Of a stretch of DNA of 64,000 nt, positions 17,988 to 27,409 are shown piece by piece (position 1 is the first letter of the stretch; each line of letters starts with the position of its first letter). The stretch is from Sphingomonas sp. NFR04 (GTDB lineage: Bacteria > Pseudomonadota > Alphaproteobacteria > Sphingomonadales > Sphingomonadaceae): positions 682,001 to 746,000 of the forward strand of contig NZ_FORV01000001.1 of assembly GCF_900114095.1 (NCBI RefSeq). Reading direction: 5' to 3'. Position numbers and translations under genes: made by a program. The notes under the pieces were generated by a model. That model saw only the letters and a program-made list of their open reading frames with translations, was not told where the DNA came from and searched no databases.

Positions 17988-18711
17988 GACTCACACTCCT
18001 GAGTCGCTCCATGCAGATCCCACATAGGGATGGGCACATCCATACACAATCCGGATAAAACATACTTTGCATGGATAGTGTAGGATTGACAGCCAAATGG
18101 GGTTCCTGGTTCGCCATGCGCGGGGTGATGCTGTCGGCCTCGTACGGCACGAACTTGCGTGGACCGATTCACAGGAAGATGATCGCAATGGCGATCGTCA
18201 TGCCGGCCAATGCCGATGCGGGTCGCGTTGCCGCCGGTGGTCGAGCGCAGTATCTGATCGAATTTCACGCTAATGCTCTTCATTAACAGAGAAAAGTGTG
18301 TGAATTCAGTAGTGGCTGGGATCAGCCGACAACCGCGCGGTAATGCGGGGCTGGCGGAGATTGGCGGCAATGGCGCGACGCTCGGCGTCACGCGCTTCCC
18401 TGCGGGCGTCCTGCTGGAGCGGCGGAATGGTGACGCGTCCCCCGGGGTGAAGCCTGTGAGCACTGCATCGAGCATGCCGATCGCCGCCTGAGCGCCAGCG
18501 GCCGGGCATAAGCATGCTTCCATGAACCGGATCCACCGGCCGCGCCTGCCGCTGGCCGATTCATACGCCGGCATCGCGACATCCCGCCGCGGCATCACCA
18601 TCCCGTGCGCCGGGTGCGGCATACCGGTGGATAGTTGTGCCGGACCGCGTCGCGACGGCACAATCCCGGCTCCGCTTTGCTTCGGGCGAACGCCCCCCAT
18701 GGAGACCCTGG
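17988..18711. other. Spacer without a convincing gene
   Basis: About 720 bases with lower coding character. A minus-strand open frame 17984-18283 (MKSISVKFDQILRSTTGG...) ends overlapping the DUF983 start, but it has no family-like sequence and turns into low-complexity text. The plus strand holds the promoter region for the gene at 18712. I see no RNA gene. Confidence 0.5.
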
Positions 18712-18963
18712 ATGCGACGCACCGTCATCGCCGCGCGGCAGCGTGCCGCGCGCACCCTGCGCCAGCAGCGCGAACGCCGGCAGCGCTGGGCGCTCCTCGC
18801 CCGGATCGTGGTGCTGGGCGCCGCGGCGGCGCTGCTGGCCTGGCTCTTCTACCCGCTGTTCAAGGATGCGGTGGTGAGCGCGATCGTCAGCGGACTGATC
18901 CTTGCGATCGTCCTGGCGATGGTTGCGCGCAGCGGCGAGAGGCATTTCAGCGAGACGGAATGA
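18712..18963 (+). CDS. Small two-helix membrane protein
   Basis: 83 residues: a very basic N-terminus (MRRTVIAARQRAARTLRQQR) and two hydrophobic helices at about 29-48 and 53-71. Ribosome site GGAG lies 7 bases before ATG. Likely an inner-membrane protein; function unknown. Confidence 0.6.
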   Translation: MRRTVIAARQRAARTLRQQRERRQRWALLARIVVLGAAAALLAWLFYPLFKDAVVSAIVSGLILAIVLAMVARSGERHFSETE

Positions 18964-19039
18964 CCGCCGCCCCCGGCACGCCGGTTCGCCCAGCAGAATG
19001 TGGACCGCCTCCGAACGCGTGCCGGGATGGTGTGGGGCT

Positions 19040-19450
19040 TCACGACAGCTCTGTTCGCGGAGGCCTTTGCGCCTGTTCCAGGCTGGCAAGCATCAACAGG
19101 AGCTGGCCGTTGGAGTAGCCGGCGCGGCGGAACAGCGTGATATCCTCGTCCGCCAGTCGCGCGCCACCGATCTGCGCACGCGCGGCGACGCGGCTCAGCA
19201 CCTCCAGCCGGTCCACCGCCATGTGCCGAACCCGTGGCCCGCCGAACAGTCGGCGCAGCAGCGCTCCCAAGCGGAACAGGCCGCCTCGCGCCTCAATGCC
19301 CTCCTGCTGGCCGATGGCGATGCAGAGCCATTCGAGCGGCGTGAAACCGCAGCGGTTGCGATCCTGCGCCGCGCCTTCGGACGCGAGCCCCACCGCCTCG
19401 GCATGGTGGTCGGAAGGACCTTCGAAGCGAAGCTGCGGGCTGTGCATCAT
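19040..19450 (-). CDS. Hypothetical protein
   Basis: 136 residues. The start at 19450 follows a strong ribosome site (GGAGGAGG, 6 bases before ATGATG); the open frame extends upstream but only with low-complexity Arg. Visible parts: [18 protein letters not shown] (~37-54) and [20 protein letters not shown] near the C-terminus. Divergent from the oxidoreductase operon across a palindrome-rich spacer. No known family recognised. Confidence 0.6.
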   Translation of the reverse strand: MMHSPQLRFEGPSDHHAEAVGLASEGAAQDRNRCGFTPLEWLCIAIGQQEGIEARGGLFRLGALLRRLFGGPRVRHMAVDRLEVLSRVAARAQIGGARLADEDITLFRRAGYSNGQLLLMLASLEQAQRPPRTELS

Positions 19451-19520
19451 CAGGCGCCTCCTCCGGCTGCGGCTGCGGGTTTGTGGAGCTTCAGGATCGC
19501 GCCTTTCCGCCAGCTGCGAA

Positions 19521-19600
19521 ACCGTACGGTCGGCCAATCGGGGGCATACGGCCGTATGGCTGCGCGCGGCAGCGAGCAGGGGTAGCTTCGGTACCGTACC
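19521..19600. promoter_or_regulatory. Palindrome cluster upstream of the oxidoreductase operon
   Basis: Three elements: ACCGTACGGT (19521-19530, perfect 10-base palindrome), CATAC-GGCC-GTATG (19545-19558, perfect 14-base palindrome) and GGTACCGTACC (19590-19600). The middle one belongs to a TAC-N4-GTA family found repeatedly in the next 8 kb, so it is a likely binding site of the FixJ-type regulator at 23682 (inference). Confidence 0.6.
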
Positions 19601-19623
19601 AAAGCAGCTTTTCAGAGGGGCGC

Positions 19624-20085
19624 ATGCTCGAGCTATCGATCAACGGCGAGGCGCACCGCGCCGAAGTCACGGCGGACGTGCCGCTCCTGTGGGTGCTGCG
19701 CGACGTGCTGGGCATGACCGGCACCAAGTTCGGCTGCGGCATCGCCCAGTGCGGCGCGTGCACCGTCCATCTCGATGGCCAGCCCGTCCGCTCATGCCAG
19801 CTGCCGGTAGGCCTGGTCGGCGCGCGCAAGATCACGACCGTCGAAGGCGTGGGCGCAACCCCGGCCGGTGCCGCCGTACAGAAGGCATGGCTCGACCTCG
19901 ACGTGATCCAGTGCGGCTATTGCCAGTCCGGCCAGATCATGTCCGCCGCGGCGCTGATCGCCGCCACCCCAGCCCCCACCGACGCAGACATCGACGCGGC
20001 GATGGCGGGGAATATCTGCCGCTGCGGCACCTATGTCCGCATCCGCGAGGGCATCAAGAAGGCCGCGGCGGAGCACCACGCATGA
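19624..20085 (+). CDS. [2Fe-2S] subunit of a molybdopterin oxidoreductase
   Basis: 153-residue electron-transfer subunit of a xanthine-dehydrogenase-family enzyme (isoquinoline 1-oxidoreductase alpha / aldehyde dehydrogenase small subunit). Two iron-sulfur clusters: plant-type Cys38, Cys43, Cys46, Cys58 ([15 protein letters not shown]) and helical Cys97, Cys100, Cys132, Cys134 ([16 protein letters not shown]). Passes electrons from the molybdenum centre to the cytochrome c encoded two genes down. GAGGGG precedes the ATG. ATGA overlap with the next gene. Confidence 0.94.
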   Translation: MLELSINGEAHRAEVTADVPLLWVLRDVLGMTGTKFGCGIAQCGACTVHLDGQPVRSCQLPVGLVGARKITTVEGVGATPAGAAVQKAWLDLDVIQCGYCQSGQIMSAAALIAATPAPTDADIDAAMAGNICRCGTYVRIREGIKKAAAEHHA

Positions 20086-22226
20086 ACGCCGCCGCGCCCA
20101 CCCGCCGCCAGCTGCTGCACGGGATCGCCGCGGGCGGCTTCGTCCTTGCGGTGGGCCTGGCCGGCGGCCAGCTCGCCGTCGCGGGCGACAGCGCGCACGC
20201 AGCCGCCTTCGCGCCAGACGCCTTCATCCGCATCGGCACCGATGGCGCGACGACGCTGATCATGCCCCAGGTCGAAATGGGCCAGGGCATCTACACCACG
20301 CTCGCCATGCTGATCGCGGAGGAGCTGGACGCCGACCTCGCCACGGTGACGCTGGCCGAGGCGCCGCCCAGCGACGCGCTCTATGGCAACCCGCTCTTCA
20401 AGGTCCAGATGACCGGCGGCTCCACCTCGGTGCGCGCCTATTTTGTGCCGATGCGCAAGGCGGGCGCCGCTGCGCGTGCGATGCTGGTGCAGGCCGCGGC
20501 TGCGCGCTGGAACGTCGATCCGGCGACCTGCACCACCGAGAGTGGCCAAGTCCACCATGCGGCCAGCAGCCGCTCGATCGGCTATGGCGCGGTCGCCGGT
20601 GCCGCAGCCCGTCTGAAGCCGCCCGCCGAGCCGATGCTGAAGGACCCCAAGGCTTTCCGCCTGGTCGGCAAGCCACATCGCCGGCTGGATACCGCGCACA
20701 AGGTGGACGGCAGCCTGCAATACGGCATCGACGCGATGCCCGAAGGCGTGAAGTTCGCCACGCTCTGCGCCAGCCCGGTGCTGGGCGGCAAGGTCGCGCA
20801 TGTCGACGATAGCCAGGCCAAGGCGCTCCCGGGCGTGCGCCAGATCATCGTGCTGGACGATATCGTCGCGGTGGTCGGCGACCATATGTGGGCGGCCAAG
20901 CAGGGCCTCGATGCTCTCGCCATCACCTGGAACGACGGCGCCAACGCTGCCGTCTCCACCGAAACGCTGTGGCAAGGCCTGCAGGCCGCCGCTGCCCAGC
21001 CGGGGATTGCGGTGACGAAGGGCGCCGTCGTCGATCCGAACGCCGAAGGCGTGGTCTCCGCCTACTACGAGATCCCCGCGCTCGCGCATGCCCCGATGGA
21101 GCCGATGAACTGCACCGTGCATGTGAAGCCCGGCGCGTGCGAGCTGTGGGTCGGAACCCAGGTGAGCACCATGGCACAGGGCATCGCTGCCAAGGTGCTT
21201 GGCCTGCCCCCCGAAGCGGTGACGCTGAACAACCATCTGATCGGCGGCGGGTTCGGCCGGCGGCTCGAAGTGGACATGGTCGAAAAGGCCGTGCGCGTGG
21301 CGCAAAAGGTGGACGGGCCGGTAAAGGTCGTCTGGACCCGCGAGGAAGACATCCAGAAGGCGAGATACCGCTCGATCTACGGCAGCTGGCTGCGCGCGAA
21401 GCTCGATCAGGGCAAGCTGGTCGCCTGGGAGCACAAGGTCGTCGGCCCGGCCGTGATCGCGCGTTTCCTGCCGCCCGCCTTTACCGGGGGCATCGATCCG
21501 GACGCGATCGACGGTGCGGTGGAAACGCCCTATGCGTTGCCCAACCCGGCGACCCGCTATGTCCGCCACGAGCCCGTCGGCATCGAGACCTGCTTCTGGC
21601 GGGGCGTGGGGCCGAACAACAACGTCTTCTCGACCGAATGCTTTGTCGACCTGCTCGCGAACAAGGCGGGCAAGGACCCGCTCGACTATCGGCGCAGCCT
21701 CACCGACCCGAAGGGCCGGGCACGCCATGTGCTCGACCTTGCTGCCGAAAAGGCCGGCTGGGGCACGCCGTTGCCGGCGCGCTCGGGGCGCGGCATCTGC
21801 CTGCAATTTGCGTTCGGCAGCTATCTCGCGACCATCGCGGAAGTCGCGGTGGCGGACGACGGCACGGTGCGGGTGCAGCGCCTGGTCACCGCGGTCGATT
21901 GCGGCGTCACCGTCAACCCGGACGGGGTGGTCGCGCAGATCCAGGGCGGGCATGTGTTCGGCCTGTCGGCCGTGCTCCACCAGCAGATCACGCTGGAAAA
22001 GGGCCGCGTGCAGCAGAGCAATTTCCACGACTATCGCGTGCTGCGGATCGACGAGATGCCGCAGATCGAGGTCCATCTGGTCCCCAGCGGCGAGGCGCCG
22101 GGCGGCATCGGCGAGCCCGGCACGGTGAGCGTCCAGCCCGCAGTGGCCAACGCGGTCTATGCCGCGACCGGCATGCAGCTGACCCGCATGCCGATCGACC
22201 CCAATCTCATCGCACGAAAGGCCTGA
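20082..22226 (+). CDS. Molybdopterin-binding catalytic subunit (aldehyde/isoquinoline oxidoreductase type)
   Basis: 714 residues, binds Mo-molybdopterin cytosine dinucleotide and hydroxylates or oxidises its substrate (aldehyde or N-heterocycle). A twin-arginine signal ([19 protein letters not shown], residues ~7-25) predicts Tat export to the periplasm together with the [2Fe-2S] subunit. Family motifs: [19 protein letters not shown] (cofactor loop) and the terminal GGIGEPGT with the catalytic Glu. Substrate is not determinable; cytochrome c partner suggests a periplasmic respiratory dehydrogenase like acetic-acid-bacterial aldehyde dehydrogenases. Confidence 0.93.
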   Translation: MNAAAPTRRQLLHGIAAGGFVLAVGLAGGQLAVAGDSAHAAAFAPDAFIRIGTDGATTLIMPQVEMGQGIYTTLAMLIAEELDADLATVTLAEAPPSDALYGNPLFKVQMTGGSTSVRAYFVPMRKAGAAARAMLVQAAAARWNVDPATCTTESGQVHHAASSRSIGYGAVAGAAARLKPPAEPMLKDPKAFRLVGKPHRRLDTAHKVDGSLQYGIDAMPEGVKFATLCASPVLGGKVAHVDDSQAKALPGVRQIIVLDDIVAVVGDHMWAAKQGLDALAITWNDGANAAVSTETLWQGLQAAAAQPGIAVTKGAVVDPNAEGVVSAYYEIPALAHAPMEPMNCTVHVKPGACELWVGTQVSTMAQGIAAKVLGLPPEAVTLNNHLIGGGFGRRLEVDMVEKAVRVAQKVDGPVKVVWTREEDIQKARYRSIYGSWLRAKLDQGKLVAWEHKVVGPAVIARFLPPAFTGGIDPDAIDGAVETPYALPNPATRYVRHEPVGIETCFWRGVGPNNNVFSTECFVDLLANKAGKDPLDYRRSLTDPKGRARHVLDLAAEKAGWGTPLPARSGRGICLQFAFGSYLATIAEVAVADDGTVRVQRLVTAVDCGVTVNPDGVVAQIQGGHVFGLSAVLHQQITLEKGRVQQSNFHDYRVLRIDEMPQIEVHLVPSGEAPGGIGEPGTVSVQPAVANAVYAATGMQLTRMPIDPNLIARKA

Positions 22227-22227
22227 C

Positions 22228-23562
22228 ATGGCGATCCGCACCCGCACCATCGCCCTGCTGGTGGGCGCTGTCGTGGTGATCGGCGGCGGCGGCATCGCCG
22301 GCCGCATGCTGTTCCTCCCCGGCCCGCTCGACTTTGCGGGCGGCACCAGGGTCGCACTGGCCGACTATAAGGCCCCCTCGCCCGTCGGCGTGCCGGCCGA
22401 GCTCGCCAATGCCAGCCTGATCGAGAAGGGCCGCTACCTCACCGACGCAGCCGACTGCCGCGCCTGCCACACCGCCAAGGGCGGCACGCCGTTCGCGGGC
22501 GGGCGGCCCTTCAAGCTGCCCTTCGGCACGCTCTACACGCCCAACATCACGCCCGACAAAGCCACCGGCATCGGCAACTGGACCGACGCGCAGTTCCTCC
22601 GCGCGGTGCACCAGGGCATTTCGGCGGATGGCACGCGGCTCTACCCGGCCTTCCCCTATGCCTCCTATTCGCTGATGCCGGACGGGGACGTGCTGGCGAT
22701 CAAGGCCTATCTATTCTCGCTCCAGCCGGTGCGGCAGGCCAATCTGCCCAACAGCTTCACCTTCCCCTACAACCAGCGCTGGCTGATGGGGTTCTGGGGC
22801 TATTTCTTCAACAAGGACAAGCGCTTCGAGGCGATCGCCGAGCGCAGCCCGGAATGGAATCGCGGCGCCTATCTGGTCGAAGGCCCGGCGCATTGCGGCG
22901 AATGCCACACCCCGCGCACGTTGGCGCAGGCGATGAATACCCGCCAGAAGTTCGCTGGCGGCGCGGCCGAGGGCTGGAACGCCTACAACATCACCGGCGA
23001 CCGCACGACCGGCATCGGTGCTTGGAGCAAGCCCGAGATCGAGGCCTATCTTTCGACCGGCCATGCGAATGGTCGCGGCGTCGCCTCGGGCCCGATGCGC
23101 GAGGCGGTCGACCTCAGCTTCTCGAAGCTGACCAAGGGCGACATCGCCGCCATCGCAACCTACCTCCAGACAATCCCGCCGATCCACAGCGCGCGCCTGG
23201 GTGCCCCTGCCGCGTTCGCCGCCGCGTCGCACGCACAGGGGCCGACCGACAATCCGATCGGCAAGCGCGTCTTCGAACAGGCCTGCGTCAGTTGCCATGC
23301 CTGGAGCGGCAAGGGCGCGCTCGTCGCCGATGCCCAGCTCACCGCCAAGAAGGCGGTCGGCGATCCCACCGCGGCGAACGTGGCGCTGATGGTGCTGCAG
23401 GGCACCGTCCCGCAGACCGCCGGCCGCCCCTATATGCCCGGCTTCGCGCACAGCTATAGCGATACCGAGATCGCGGCCGTCGCCAATTACGTGACCGCGC
23501 GCTTTGGCACGATGCCGTCGAAGATCGCGCCGAAGGAGGTGGGCAAGCTGCGCGCCGAATAG
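22228..23562 (+). CDS. Triheme membrane-anchored cytochrome c subunit
   Basis: 444 residues. One N-terminal hydrophobic anchor (~8-25), then three c-type heme sites: CRACH (77-81), CGECH (223-227) and CVSCH (353-357). This matches the cytochrome subunit of membrane-bound alcohol and aldehyde dehydrogenases, which passes electrons to ubiquinone or an oxidase from the periplasmic side. Starts one base after the stop of the catalytic subunit, so it belongs to the same operon. Confidence 0.94.
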   Translation: MAIRTRTIALLVGAVVVIGGGGIAGRMLFLPGPLDFAGGTRVALADYKAPSPVGVPAELANASLIEKGRYLTDAADCRACHTAKGGTPFAGGRPFKLPFGTLYTPNITPDKATGIGNWTDAQFLRAVHQGISADGTRLYPAFPYASYSLMPDGDVLAIKAYLFSLQPVRQANLPNSFTFPYNQRWLMGFWGYFFNKDKRFEAIAERSPEWNRGAYLVEGPAHCGECHTPRTLAQAMNTRQKFAGGAAEGWNAYNITGDRTTGIGAWSKPEIEAYLSTGHANGRGVASGPMREAVDLSFSKLTKGDIAAIATYLQTIPPIHSARLGAPAAFAAASHAQGPTDNPIGKRVFEQACVSCHAWSGKGALVADAQLTAKKAVGDPTAANVALMVLQGTVPQTAGRPYMPGFAHSYSDTEIAAVANYVTARFGTMPSKIAPKEVGKLRAE

Positions 23563-23574
23563 ATCCCGGACCCC

Positions 23575-23586
23575 ATACCCCGGTAG
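23575..23586. promoter_or_regulatory. TAC-N4-GTA palindrome before the response regulator
   Basis: ATAC-CCCG-GTAG at 23575-23586, core TAC 23576-23578 and GTA 23583-23585. It sits 96 bases before the regulator start, right after the cytochrome stop. Candidate autoregulatory site. Confidence 0.5.
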
Positions 23587-23681
23587 GGGCCCCAGGGATT
23601 TTACGAATGGCGATGGCTGCGATATGTTACGGTCCGTTGCTGCACCGCGCCGCTCCGGTTCGCTCCAGCAGGAGAATGGGA

Positions 23682-24326
23682 ATGCTGGCATTGCGAGAAG
23701 GCCGCGCCGAACCTGCACTGGCGGAGAGCCAGATCTTCGTCGTCGACGACGATGCGATGGTCCGCGAGGCGCTGGTCGACCTGTTCGGCTCGGTCGGGCT
23801 CCAGGCCGAGGCTTTCCCCTCCACGCGTGCCTTTCTCGATGCGCCGCGCCGCGAGGTGCCGAGCTGCCTCGTGCTCGACGTGCGGATGCCCGAGGAGAGC
23901 GGCCTCGACCTGCAGCGCCGGATGAACGACCAGGGTCTGCGCGTTCCCATCATCTTCATCACCGGCCATGCCGATGTGCCGATGTCGGTGCGCGCGATGA
24001 AGCTGGGTGCGATCAACTTCCTGCCCAAGCCGTTCCGCGACCAGGAACTGCTCGACGCGGTGAGCGAGGCACTGCGACAGGATGCCGAACAGCGCGCCGC
24101 GGACGCCGGCACCGCCGAACTCCGCAAGCTTGCCGAGCGGCTGACTCCGCGCGAGCTGGACGTGCTCAAGGCCGTCGATCGCGGCCTGCTCAACAAGCAG
24201 ATCGCCCATGAGCTGGGCATCGCCGAGATCACCGTGAAGATGCACCGCAGCAGCGCCTTCCGGAAGCTCAAGGCGACCACCGTCGTCGACATGATCCAGA
24301 AGGTCCGCGCGCTCAACCTGCGCTGA
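23682..24326 (+). CDS. FixJ/NarL-type two-component response regulator
   Basis: 214 residues: receiver domain (~17-130) with acidic pocket VDDD, phospho-accepting Asp66 (LVLDVRMPEESG), Lys116 (FLPKPF), and a LuxR-type helix-turn-helix (~152-205: LTPRELDVL, GLLNKQIAHELGIAEITVKMH). It should activate or repress from paired half-sites. ATG at 23682 is preferred over 23676 because AGGAGA is then at a usable distance of about 7 bases. It follows the oxidoreductase operon and is convergent with the kinase gene (14-base overlap), its likely cognate sensor. Confidence 0.9.
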   Translation: MLALREGRAEPALAESQIFVVDDDAMVREALVDLFGSVGLQAEAFPSTRAFLDAPRREVPSCLVLDVRMPEESGLDLQRRMNDQGLRVPIIFITGHADVPMSVRAMKLGAINFLPKPFRDQELLDAVSEALRQDAEQRAADAGTAELRKLAERLTPRELDVLKAVDRGLLNKQIAHELGIAEITVKMHRSSAFRKLKATTVVDMIQKVRALNLR

Positions 24327-26283
24327 CTGGGGAATCCTCGTCCGCCGCAGCGAGGACGAAGCGGAACCACGCACCGCCCTCGGGGCGATTGCCCGCCTCC
24401 AGCCGCCCCCCCATGCCGTCGACGATCGAGCGGCAGATCTGCAGCCCCATGCCGATCCCGCCTGCCTTGGTGGTGAAGAAAGGCTGGAACAGCTTGTCGC
24501 GATGCGCCTCGGCAATACCCGGCCCGGTATCCTCCACGCGCACCTCCACGCCCTCTGCGACGGCCTGGACCGACACCAGGATGCGGCGCGCGCCGCCGAT
24601 GTCGCGCAGCGCATCGGCGGCGTTGCTCACCAGATTGACGAGCACCTGCTGCAGGTTGACGCGGTCCGCCAGCACCGGGGGAGTACCCGCCGCGCATGTC
24701 ACCTCGAGCGTCGCGCGCACCGCGCGCAACTGCCGATCCAGCAGGTCGCGCAGCTCCGCCGCAAGCGCGCAAAGGTCCACCAGCTCGGCGGGCCGATCGC
24801 CGGAGACGATGGTGTCCCGAGCGCGCGTGATGATCGCGGCAATGCGCTGCGCCGCCTGGTTGATCCGCTCCAGCACGCGCGCGGCGAGCTCGGGGTTCGG
24901 GGTGCCTCCCTGCAGTGTTCGCAAGCCGGTGCGCGCGTCCATCAGCAGCGAGGCGACCGGCTGGTTGAGCTCGTGCGCGATCGAGGCCGAATAGGCGCCG
25001 AGCGCGGCGATGCGGTTGGCCCGCGCCAGCTCGGCCTGGGCGCCGCGGCGCAATTCCTCGATCCGCTCGCGCTCGGTGAGGTCGACCAGGCTCGACAGAT
25101 GCAGCCCGTCGCCGAGCGCGCTGACGGAGAAATAGACCGGGATGCGCAATCCGCCCTTGCCGATCAGCACGGTATGGCCGTTCAGCGTGGTCTCGCCCGC
25201 AAAGATCATTTCGAGCTGCTGGAGCTGCACGTCCGGCCCGTCCTCCGCATTCTCCCCAGGCGGCTTCGCCGCCAGTTCGGCGAGGTCGGCATAGCCCATC
25301 AGCCTGGCCAGCGCGGTGTTCACCCGGGTGGTGCGGGCCAGGCCCAGACAATGCGCCAGTTCGTCCGGGTGGTCGGCGAAATAGGCGCGCAGGTCGCGCA
25401 CGCCGGCACGACGCAGATCCTCCAGGATCGGCAGGGTCGCACCGAAGTCCATCTCGGCGAAGCTGATGCTGCTCAGTTCGAACAGGCTGGAATTGCGCAC
25501 CTGCTCCTTGGTCAGTGCGGCGGTGCGCTCGGCGACGAGATGCTCCAGCGTCGCGTTCAGCTCGTGCACCTGCTGCTGCATCGTCACCTGGTCATGCACG
25601 TCGGTGTTGTTGCCATAATAAGCCAGCACCCGGCCGTCCGCGTCCCGCATCGGCCGAGCGGAGATCAGCATCCAGCGATACTGGCCGTTGGCGTGCCGCA
25701 GGCGATAGATGGTGCGGATGTCCGCCCCGGCTTCGAAACACGCCTGGGTATGTGCCAGGAACGCGGCCGCCTCCTCGGGGTGAAGGTCCGGCGTCCAGTC
25801 CTGCGTGGCGATCGCTTCGGGAATCGACCGGCCGGTGAGGTCGCCATAGGCGCGGTTGAAGAAGTCGATCCGGCCGTCGGGGGTCGATCGCCACAGGATC
25901 TGCGGGACCGAATCGGCGAAATGCTCCATTTCGCGCCGGCTGGTCTCCAGCGCCTCGCGCACCTTCACCAGCCGCTGGTGGTTGACGAGCAACGCGCCGG
26001 TGACGCCGATCGCGACACAGGCGAACAGCACCCGCAAGACATTGCCCGTATCCGGCGCGCCGCCATGGACGAGGATCCAGGAGAGCAACGCCAGGGCCAT
26101 GCAGCCACCGGTTGCCAGCCGGATCTCGCCCTCTCGGCCCTCCACCGAGACCAGCATCGGCACGAGGAGGTACAGGATCGCGATCGACGCATCGATCTCG
26201 GTGATCGAGTCTCCCCAGAACACCATCGCCGCCAAGGCGACGGCGGCAGTCCGCAGCGCCGCTCTGGTCCCGTTCGCGGTCAT
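24313..26283 (-). CDS. Membrane PAS sensor histidine kinase
   Basis: 656 residues. Several N-terminal hydrophobic helices (~8-120, MASE-like) precede a PAS/PAC unit (~150-265), then a distinctive module (SISFAEMDFGATLPILEDLR, ~300-360) leading into a second PAS, and a kinase core. H-box IAHELNQPV with His437, N-box LVNLVSNAADALRD, and GIGMGLQI. This is the FixL/NtrB-like subclass that pairs with FixJ-type regulators. ATG at 26283 has AGGAG upstream. The 3' end overlaps the 3' end of the response regulator gene. Confidence 0.9.
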   Translation of the reverse strand: MTANGTRAALRTAAVALAAMVFWGDSITEIDASIAILYLLVPMLVSVEGREGEIRLATGGCMALALLSWILVHGGAPDTGNVLRVLFACVAIGVTGALLVNHQRLVKVREALETSRREMEHFADSVPQILWRSTPDGRIDFFNRAYGDLTGRSIPEAIATQDWTPDLHPEEAAAFLAHTQACFEAGADIRTIYRLRHANGQYRWMLISARPMRDADGRVLAYYGNNTDVHDQVTMQQQVHELNATLEHLVAERTAALTKEQVRNSSLFELSSISFAEMDFGATLPILEDLRRAGVRDLRAYFADHPDELAHCLGLARTTRVNTALARLMGYADLAELAAKPPGENAEDGPDVQLQQLEMIFAGETTLNGHTVLIGKGGLRIPVYFSVSALGDGLHLSSLVDLTERERIEELRRGAQAELARANRIAALGAYSASIAHELNQPVASLLMDARTGLRTLQGGTPNPELAARVLERINQAAQRIAAIITRARDTIVSGDRPAELVDLCALAAELRDLLDRQLRAVRATLEVTCAAGTPPVLADRVNLQQVLVNLVSNAADALRDIGGARRILVSVQAVAEGVEVRVEDTGPGIAEAHRDKLFQPFFTTKAGGIGMGLQICRSIVDGMGGRLEAGNRPEGGAWFRFVLAAADEDSPVSAG

Positions 26284-26353
26284 AGGGCTCCTGCTCGTGG
26301 TTCGGGCGGTTGCCCAGAGGGACGTTGGCACAGCCATGGCCGCGGCCATCCTA

Positions 26354-26467
26354 TACCGGAGTAGGTGCCCCGCTGCCGCGGCCGGCCATACCTCCGTCTA
26401 GGGAGGCGGCTGGAACGCGGACATTTGCTTTGACGCGCAGGAACTCTCCTCCGCATACCCGAGTATG
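26354..26467. promoter_or_regulatory. Three TAC-N4-GTA-like sites between kinase and second regulator
   Basis: In the divergent spacer: TAC-CGGA-GTA (26354-26363), TAC-CTCC-GTC (26389-26398, one end imperfect) and CATAC-CCGA-GTATG (26454-26467, perfect 5-base arms). The first two are 35 bases apart. They lie upstream of both the kinase (minus) and the receiver protein (plus). Confidence 0.6.
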
Positions 26468-26532
26468 ACTTGTGCAGCGGCGGGAAGGATCGAGAGGTGA
26501 TCGGGTGAATTATCGGCAAGAAGGTCTTGCGC

Positions 26533-26937
26533 GTGAATGACGCCCCCCTCGTCTCCATTATCGATGACGATGCCGGCGTGCGCGAGGCGTTGGCCGACCT
26601 GTTCGAGAGCAGCGGCCTGCGGACGCGCGCCTTTGGCTGCGCCAGCGATTTCCTGCGCGCGGCCGTGGCCGAGAAGTGCCAGTGCATCGTCAGCGACATC
26701 CAGATGCCGGGGATGACCGGCATCGAGCTCTCGCGCCAGCTCCGCGCGGAGGCGGTGACCACGCCGATCATCCTGATCTCCGCCTATGCGACGGACTCGG
26801 TGCGGCGCAGCGCCGAAGCCATCGGCGTCGCTTGCGTCCTCGCCAAGCCGTTCGATCCGATGGAATTGCTCGGCTGCGTCGAGGCGGTGCTTCCCCCGCA
26901 TGGAGGGATAGGATCGGCTCACCCCAGGATGCGTTAG
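26533..26937 (+). CDS. Receiver-only response regulator
   Basis: 134 residues, a stand-alone CheY-like domain: acidic pocket IIDDD, phospho-acceptor Asp55 (SDIQMPGMTG), Lys105 (LAKPFD), and no output domain. GTG at 26533 is favoured by AAGAAGG 8 bases before; an in-frame TTG at 26527 is too close. It may act as a phosphate sink or as an intermediate in the phosphorelay of the neighbouring kinases. Confidence 0.85.
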   Translation: MNDAPLVSIIDDDAGVREALADLFESSGLRTRAFGCASDFLRAAVAEKCQCIVSDIQMPGMTGIELSRQLRAEAVTTPIILISAYATDSVRRSAEAIGVACVLAKPFDPMELLGCVEAVLPPHGGIGSAHPRMR

Positions 26938-26940
26938 CGG

Positions 26941-26952
26941 ATACTTCCGTAT
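26941..26952. promoter_or_regulatory. TAC-N4-GTA palindrome after the receiver gene
   Basis: ATAC-TTCC-GTAT at 26941-26952, just past the stop codon at 26937. It could serve the transcript that contains the small ORF at 27205. Between 26953 and 27204 I see no credible gene. Confidence 0.5.
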
Positions 26953-27204
26953 ACTGATGTCGCCGGGTGCGGTACGGTACATCGAAGAGGTCGGGCGGCA
27001 TTGCCCCCCTGCCCCCGCCGCCCGACACCCTCCAAATGAAGGCTCGACAGCAGCCCGCCCCCGCGACGCCGCGCGCTTCTGGATCGCCGGCCGCGCCGCC
27101 GTTCGCGCTACCCTAAACGCACGTATGCCGGCGCCACGCCATGCGTAGAATGGCGCGATCGCCCGGCGCGCTGTTTATGGCTGCAAGACTTCAGGAGACC
27201 GAAG

Positions 27205-27354
27205 ATGCGCGTGAACTATGCCCGCAATGCCGGCCGCCCCTGGGCGGTACGCATCCTGCTCGACAGTCCCCAGCCGCGCAGCCCGCGCCGCGCCCAGGCG
27301 ATGCCGTTCGACGATCCCCCCGCCCCGCGCGCCGCCGCTCCTACCGGCGTATGA
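27205..27354 (+). CDS. Small ORF of 49 codons
   Basis: ATG at 27205 with AGGAGA 6 bases before it. The product is basic and Pro/Arg/Ala-rich (begins MRVNYARNAGRPWAVRILLD); no signal peptide and no transmembrane segment. Its last codons overlap the palindrome at 27341-27353. No family recognised. It may be a genuine small protein or a leader for the next gene. Confidence 0.4.
   Translation: MRVNYARNAGRPWAVRILLDSPQPRSPRRAQAMPFDDPPAPRAAAPTGV
27342..27353. promoter_or_regulatory. TAC-N4-GTA palindrome before the 239-residue gene
   Basis: TAC-CGGC-GTATG, core 27342-27351, about 57 bases upstream of ATG 27410 and inside the 3' end of the small ORF. A plausible regulator site for the next gene. 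Confidence 0.45.
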
Positions 27355-27409
27355 TGGCGCCGCGGTCCCCCGCCCCTAAGCTTCGGGGAAACCGGAAGGG
27401 ACCGACACC

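Noticed and set aside
17984..18283. 99-codon minus-strand ORF overlapping the DUF983 start
   Set aside because: No recognisable protein character after the first ~20 residues; only the overlap with DUF983 speaks for it.
20031..22346. 771-codon minus-strand frame opposite the molybdopterin subunit
   Set aside because: Shadow of the catalytic subunit; composition is His/Arg/Asp-rich and contains no motif.
26957..27148. 63-codon ORF after the receiver gene
   Set aside because: No ribosome site; Pro/Arg-rich low-complexity composition.
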